Shown here: positions 61,691-64,000 of the stretch, one piece after another
How positions within the stretch are numbered: the first letter of the stretch is position 1
Layout of the letters: each line of letters opens with the position of its first letter
DNA from: Hyphomicrobium_B sp035325525
Lineage (GTDB): Bacteria > Pseudomonadota > Alphaproteobacteria > Rhizobiales > Hyphomicrobiaceae
NCBI GenBank assembly: GCA_035325525.1
Contig: DAOKZR010000001.1
Coordinates: 124,001 to 188,000 of the forward strand
Length of the DNA: 64,000 bases
Reading direction: 5' to 3'
Position numbers and translations under genes: made by a program
Notes under the pieces: generated by a model
The model's database searches: none
Told to the model about the DNA's origin: nothing
The model's input: only the letters and a program-made list of their open reading frames with translations

Positions 61691-61771
61691 CCCTGCTTCC
61701 CTGCCTGGTTGGCCAACATCCTCAATCCAGCCGTCCCGCCGCGGCTGTGGCCGGGGCTCCCGATCGCACGG

Positions 61772-63400
61772 TCACACCAACCGGCTCTGCTCGACGGCGG
61801 CGGCGATGAAGCTGGCAAACAGCGGATGGGGATCGAAGGGACGCGACTTCAATTCCGGATGGTACTGCACGCCGATGAACCAGGGGTGGTTGGGATACTC
61901 GACCGTTTCCGGAAGCAGCCCGTCCGGCGACATGCCCGCAAAGCGCAGTCCGCACTTCTCGAGCCGCTCGCGATAGCGCGTGTTGACCTCGTAGCGATGG
62001 CGATGGCGCTCCGAGATCTGGGTGCCGCCATAGACTTTCGCGATCCGGCTGCCTTCGGCCAAGACGGCGGGAAATGCGCCAAGCCGCATCGTGCCGCCAA
62101 GATCGCCGCCCTGGCGGCGCTGCTCGAGTTCGTTGCCGCGCATCCACTCGGTCATCATGCCGACGACGGGCTCGCTCGTGTCGCCGAACTCGGTCGAACT
62201 GGCATCCAGGATGCCGGCGAGATTGCGCGCCGCCTCCAGGCAGGCCATCTGCATGCCAAAGCAGATGCCGAAGTAAGGCACGCCGCGCTCGCGTGCGAAG
62301 CGCGCCGCCGCGATCTTGCCCTCAGCGCCGCGCTCGCCGAAGCCGCCCGGCACCAGGATGCCGTCCACGCCTTCCAGATAGGGGGCCGCATCCTCGCGCT
62401 CGAAAACCTCTGCCTCGATCCAGTCGAGCTTGACCTTGACGCGGTTGGCAATGCCCCCGTGTACGAGCGCTTCGATCAACGACTTGTAGGCATCCTTCAG
62501 TCCCGTGTACTTGCCCACGACCGCGATCGTCACCTCGCCTTCGGGAGCCGCGATGTTGCGCGAGATGCTCTCCCAGCGCGCAAGGTCAGGCTTGGGGGCA
62601 CCCGTGATGCCGAACGCTGCCAGCACCTGCGCGTCGAGTCCTTGAGCGTGATAAGCCAGCGGCACGTCATAGATCGAGGCCACGTCGAGCGCCTGGATCA
62701 CCGCCTCTGGATGCACATTGCAGAACAGTGCGATCTTCTTGCGCTCTCCCACCGGGATCTCGCGGTCGGCGCGGCACAGCAGAATGTCGGGCTGGATGCC
62801 GATCGAGCGCAATTCCTTGACCGAATGTTGCGTCGGTTTCGTCTTCAGCTCACCGGCCGACGGGATATAGGGCATCAACGTCAAGTGAATGTAGACGGAC
62901 GCGCCGAGCGGCAATTCATTGCCGAGCTGGCGGATCGCCTCGAAGAACGGCAGGCCTTCGATGTCGCCGACCGTACCGCCGATTTCGACCAGCACGAAGT
63001 CGACGTCCTCGTTGCCGGTGAGCACGAACTGCTTGATGGCGTCGGTGACGTGGGGAATGACCTGAACGGTCCCGCCGAGGTAGTCGCCGCGACGCTCCTT
63101 GGCGAGAATATCCTGATAAATGCGCCCGGTCGTGATGTTGTCGGACTTCTTTGCGGGCACGCCCGTGAAGCGCTCGTAGTGACCAAGATCGAGATCGGTC
63201 TCCGCGCCATCGTCGGTGACGAAAACCTCACCGTGCTGATACGGACTCATCGTGCCCGGATCAACGTTCAGATAGGGGTCCAGCTTCTTCAAGCGGACGC
63301 AGTAGCCGCGCGCCTGCAGAAGCGCGCCGAGAGCGGCCGATGCGAGACCTTTGCCTAGGGAGGAGACCACGCCGCCGGTGATGAAGATATAGCGTTGCAT
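61772..63400 (-). CDS. pyrG: CTP synthase
   Basis: 542 aa from the ATG at 63400 (MQRYIFITGG). It aminates UTP to CTP using glutamine and ATP. The N-terminal synthetase domain has FITGGVVSSLGKGLASA and DPYLNVDPGTMSPYQHGEVFV. The C-terminal amidotransferase has the nucleophile Cys in PYFGICFGMQMA and the His/Glu pair near QYHPELKS. It follows secG, the usual order in this group. Confidence 0.97.
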   Translation of the reverse strand: MQRYIFITGGVVSSLGKGLASAALGALLQARGYCVRLKKLDPYLNVDPGTMSPYQHGEVFVTDDGAETDLDLGHYERFTGVPAKKSDNITTGRIYQDILAKERRGDYLGGTVQVIPHVTDAIKQFVLTGNEDVDFVLVEIGGTVGDIEGLPFFEAIRQLGNELPLGASVYIHLTLMPYIPSAGELKTKPTQHSVKELRSIGIQPDILLCRADREIPVGERKKIALFCNVHPEAVIQALDVASIYDVPLAYHAQGLDAQVLAAFGITGAPKPDLARWESISRNIAAPEGEVTIAVVGKYTGLKDAYKSLIEALVHGGIANRVKVKLDWIEAEVFEREDAAPYLEGVDGILVPGGFGERGAEGKIAAARFARERGVPYFGICFGMQMACLEAARNLAGILDASSTEFGDTSEPVVGMMTEWMRGNELEQRRQGGDLGGTMRLGAFPAVLAEGSRIAKVYGGTQISERHRHRYEVNTRYRERLEKCGLRFAGMSPDGLLPETVEYPNHPWFIGVQYHPELKSRPFDPHPLFASFIAAAVEQSRLV

Positions 63401-63465
63401 GGGATTTTGGTCTCGCACGGGATCGGAGGTTCTCCAAGCGGCAATATCGCCACATCCACAGGCCG

Positions 63466-63580
63466 CTAGAGCCGTTGCGCGTTTCGTGGAATTCGCGCAA
63501 CGGTTCTAGGGCTTCGTTTTGTTGCGCTTCTCACCGAGAACCGGTTGCCACTTTTCCGGCTAGCGCTCTGGCAGAACGGG
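63466..63580 (-). repeat. Dispersed composite repeat, copy 4 (modules 2 and 1)
   Basis: On the minus strand, module 2 (CCGGAAAAGTGGCAACCGGT) precedes module 1, a 16-bp hairpin (63466-63481 with 63494-63509) containing CACGAAACGCGC in its loop. The layout matches 59380-59494. It lies between secG and pyrG. Confidence 0.8.
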
Positions 63581-63613
63581 TCCATCGCGCACTCTATCGC
63601 GGTCCGGCAAATG

Positions 63614-63648
63614 CGACTGCGGCGCGGATGAAACCCGCGCCGCAGTCG
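63614..63648 (-). terminator. Terminator-like hairpin after secG
   Basis: CGACTGCGGCGCGG pairs with CCGCGCCGCAGTCG around ATGAAAC, a perfect 14-bp stem. On the minus strand it is followed by CATTTGCC, a poor U-run. It lies 50 bases after the secG stop. Confidence 0.6.
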
Positions 63649-63699
63649 TCCAATACCAACAACGTCGTGCCGGAACGCACGGCGCCCAGGCGAACCCCA

Positions 63700-64000
63700 T
63701 CACTGCCCGCCCGGGACCTGGCCGGGGGCCGGAGCGGACTGAATGGGCGGCTGCAGCCTGTCGAGGATGCCGCCACCGCTGCTTGGCGCCGCCGGAGCTT
63801 CTCCGCCGGCCGCAGGCGCGCCGGCCGCCGCGGGGGCATCGAATGCGGAACCCTGCCTGAGCTGGTGGCGGGCCAACAGCGTGAGCGAAATGCTGGTCAC
63901 GAAAAACGCCGCTGCCAGCATCGCGGTGGTCCGCGTCAGCAGGTTCGCCGTGCCGCGCCCGGTCAGAAAGCCGCCGCCTCCGCCGCCGCCGATGCCCAAT
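63700..64000 (-). CDS. secG: SecG, preprotein translocase subunit (5' end outside window)
   Basis: About 100 C-terminal codons are present and the frame runs off the window edge. It has the SecG Gly-rich loop (GIGGGGGGGFLTGRGTANLLTR), where an alphaproteobacterial Gly expansion is seen, then the second membrane helix TAMLAAAFFVTSISLTLLA. A Pro/Ala-rich cytoplasmic-side tail follows. SecG assists SecYE in protein export. Adjacent to pyrG, as commonly seen. Confidence 0.93.
   Translation of the reverse strand, partial: LGIGGGGGGGFLTGRGTANLLTRTTAMLAAAFFVTSISLTLLARHQLRQGSAFDAPAAAGAPAAGGEAPAAPSSGGGILDRLQPPIQSAPAPGQVPGGQ

Noticed and set aside
61271..63358. A 695-codon plus-strand frame opposite pyrG
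   Set aside because: CTP synthase motifs are intact on the minus strand, and the plus frame has shadow composition.

Overview
The window is a GC-rich, densely coded chromosomal segment of an alphaproteobacterium. It is most likely a member of the Hyphomicrobiales (Rhizobiales), perhaps Hyphomicrobiaceae-like; the genus cannot be fixed from sequence alone. Supporting features are the mreB-mreC-mreD-mrdA-rodA order, secG-pyrG adjacency, a purC-purS-purQ/purL cluster, an F1-ATPase inhibitor zeta subunit (DUF1476), an Atm1-type ABC exporter, and dispersed palindromes in gene 3' flanks. Most of the window is core metabolism and envelope biogenesis.

Layout. 1-7600: a TonB-type uptake operon on the plus strand, made of the end of a TonB-dependent receptor, an exported CobN/ChlH-type chelatase-like protein, a MotA/TolQ/ExbB-like channel, a DUF2149 protein, then ExbB, ExbD and TonB. 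7869-10150: a restriction-modification-repair island (Vsr, GIY-YIG endonuclease, cytosine-5 methyltransferase) beside tRNA-Lys. 10475-16134: the rod-shape operon. 16504-18063: leuA with a probable leader-peptide attenuator. 18732-22158: cytochrome b561, PhzF-like, NUDIX and a small Cys-rich exported protein. 22520-28046: ilvC, a DUF1190 lipoprotein, ilvH, GST, an exported protein and ilvB. 28253-32657: miaA, a Spy/CpxP-like protein coupled to DUF302, an OprB porin and a membrane protein. 32808-43908: Atm1 exporter, LysM protein, LOG hydrolase, DUF6600 protein, MeaB GTPase, a dual CDGSH protein, an APC permease, a LivJ-like protein and a small protein. 44313-48704: purB, FKBP, bactofilin and small membrane proteins. 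48788-58702: purL and, about 5.4 kb away, purQ/purS/purC; between them lies a block with a PQQ alcohol dehydrogenase, a dihaem cytochrome c and an ankyrin protein. 59047-64000: DUF1476, small proteins, an alpha/beta hydrolase, pyrG and the start of secG.

How it works together. The most striking system is 1-7600. The chelatase-like protein carries a signal peptide, so it should act outside the cytoplasm, where the usual ATP-driven partners of CobN or ChlH cannot reach it. Its neighbours look like a second, dedicated proton channel: an ExbB/MotA-like subunit plus DUF2149, which keeps the ExbD/MotB-type transmembrane Asp. The simplest model is outer-membrane import of a tetrapyrrole or metal complex followed by proton-motive-force-driven periplasmic (de)chelation, as suggested for the hmu haem loci of Bacteroidota. 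In this sequence the chelatase reading frame is broken at a C7 tract, and the missing C-terminal membrane anchor is encoded one frame over, up to the start of the channel gene. Other notable points are a Leu-codon leader before leuA, a DxD (lanthanide-type) active site in the PQQ dehydrogenase, and a composite dispersed repeat.
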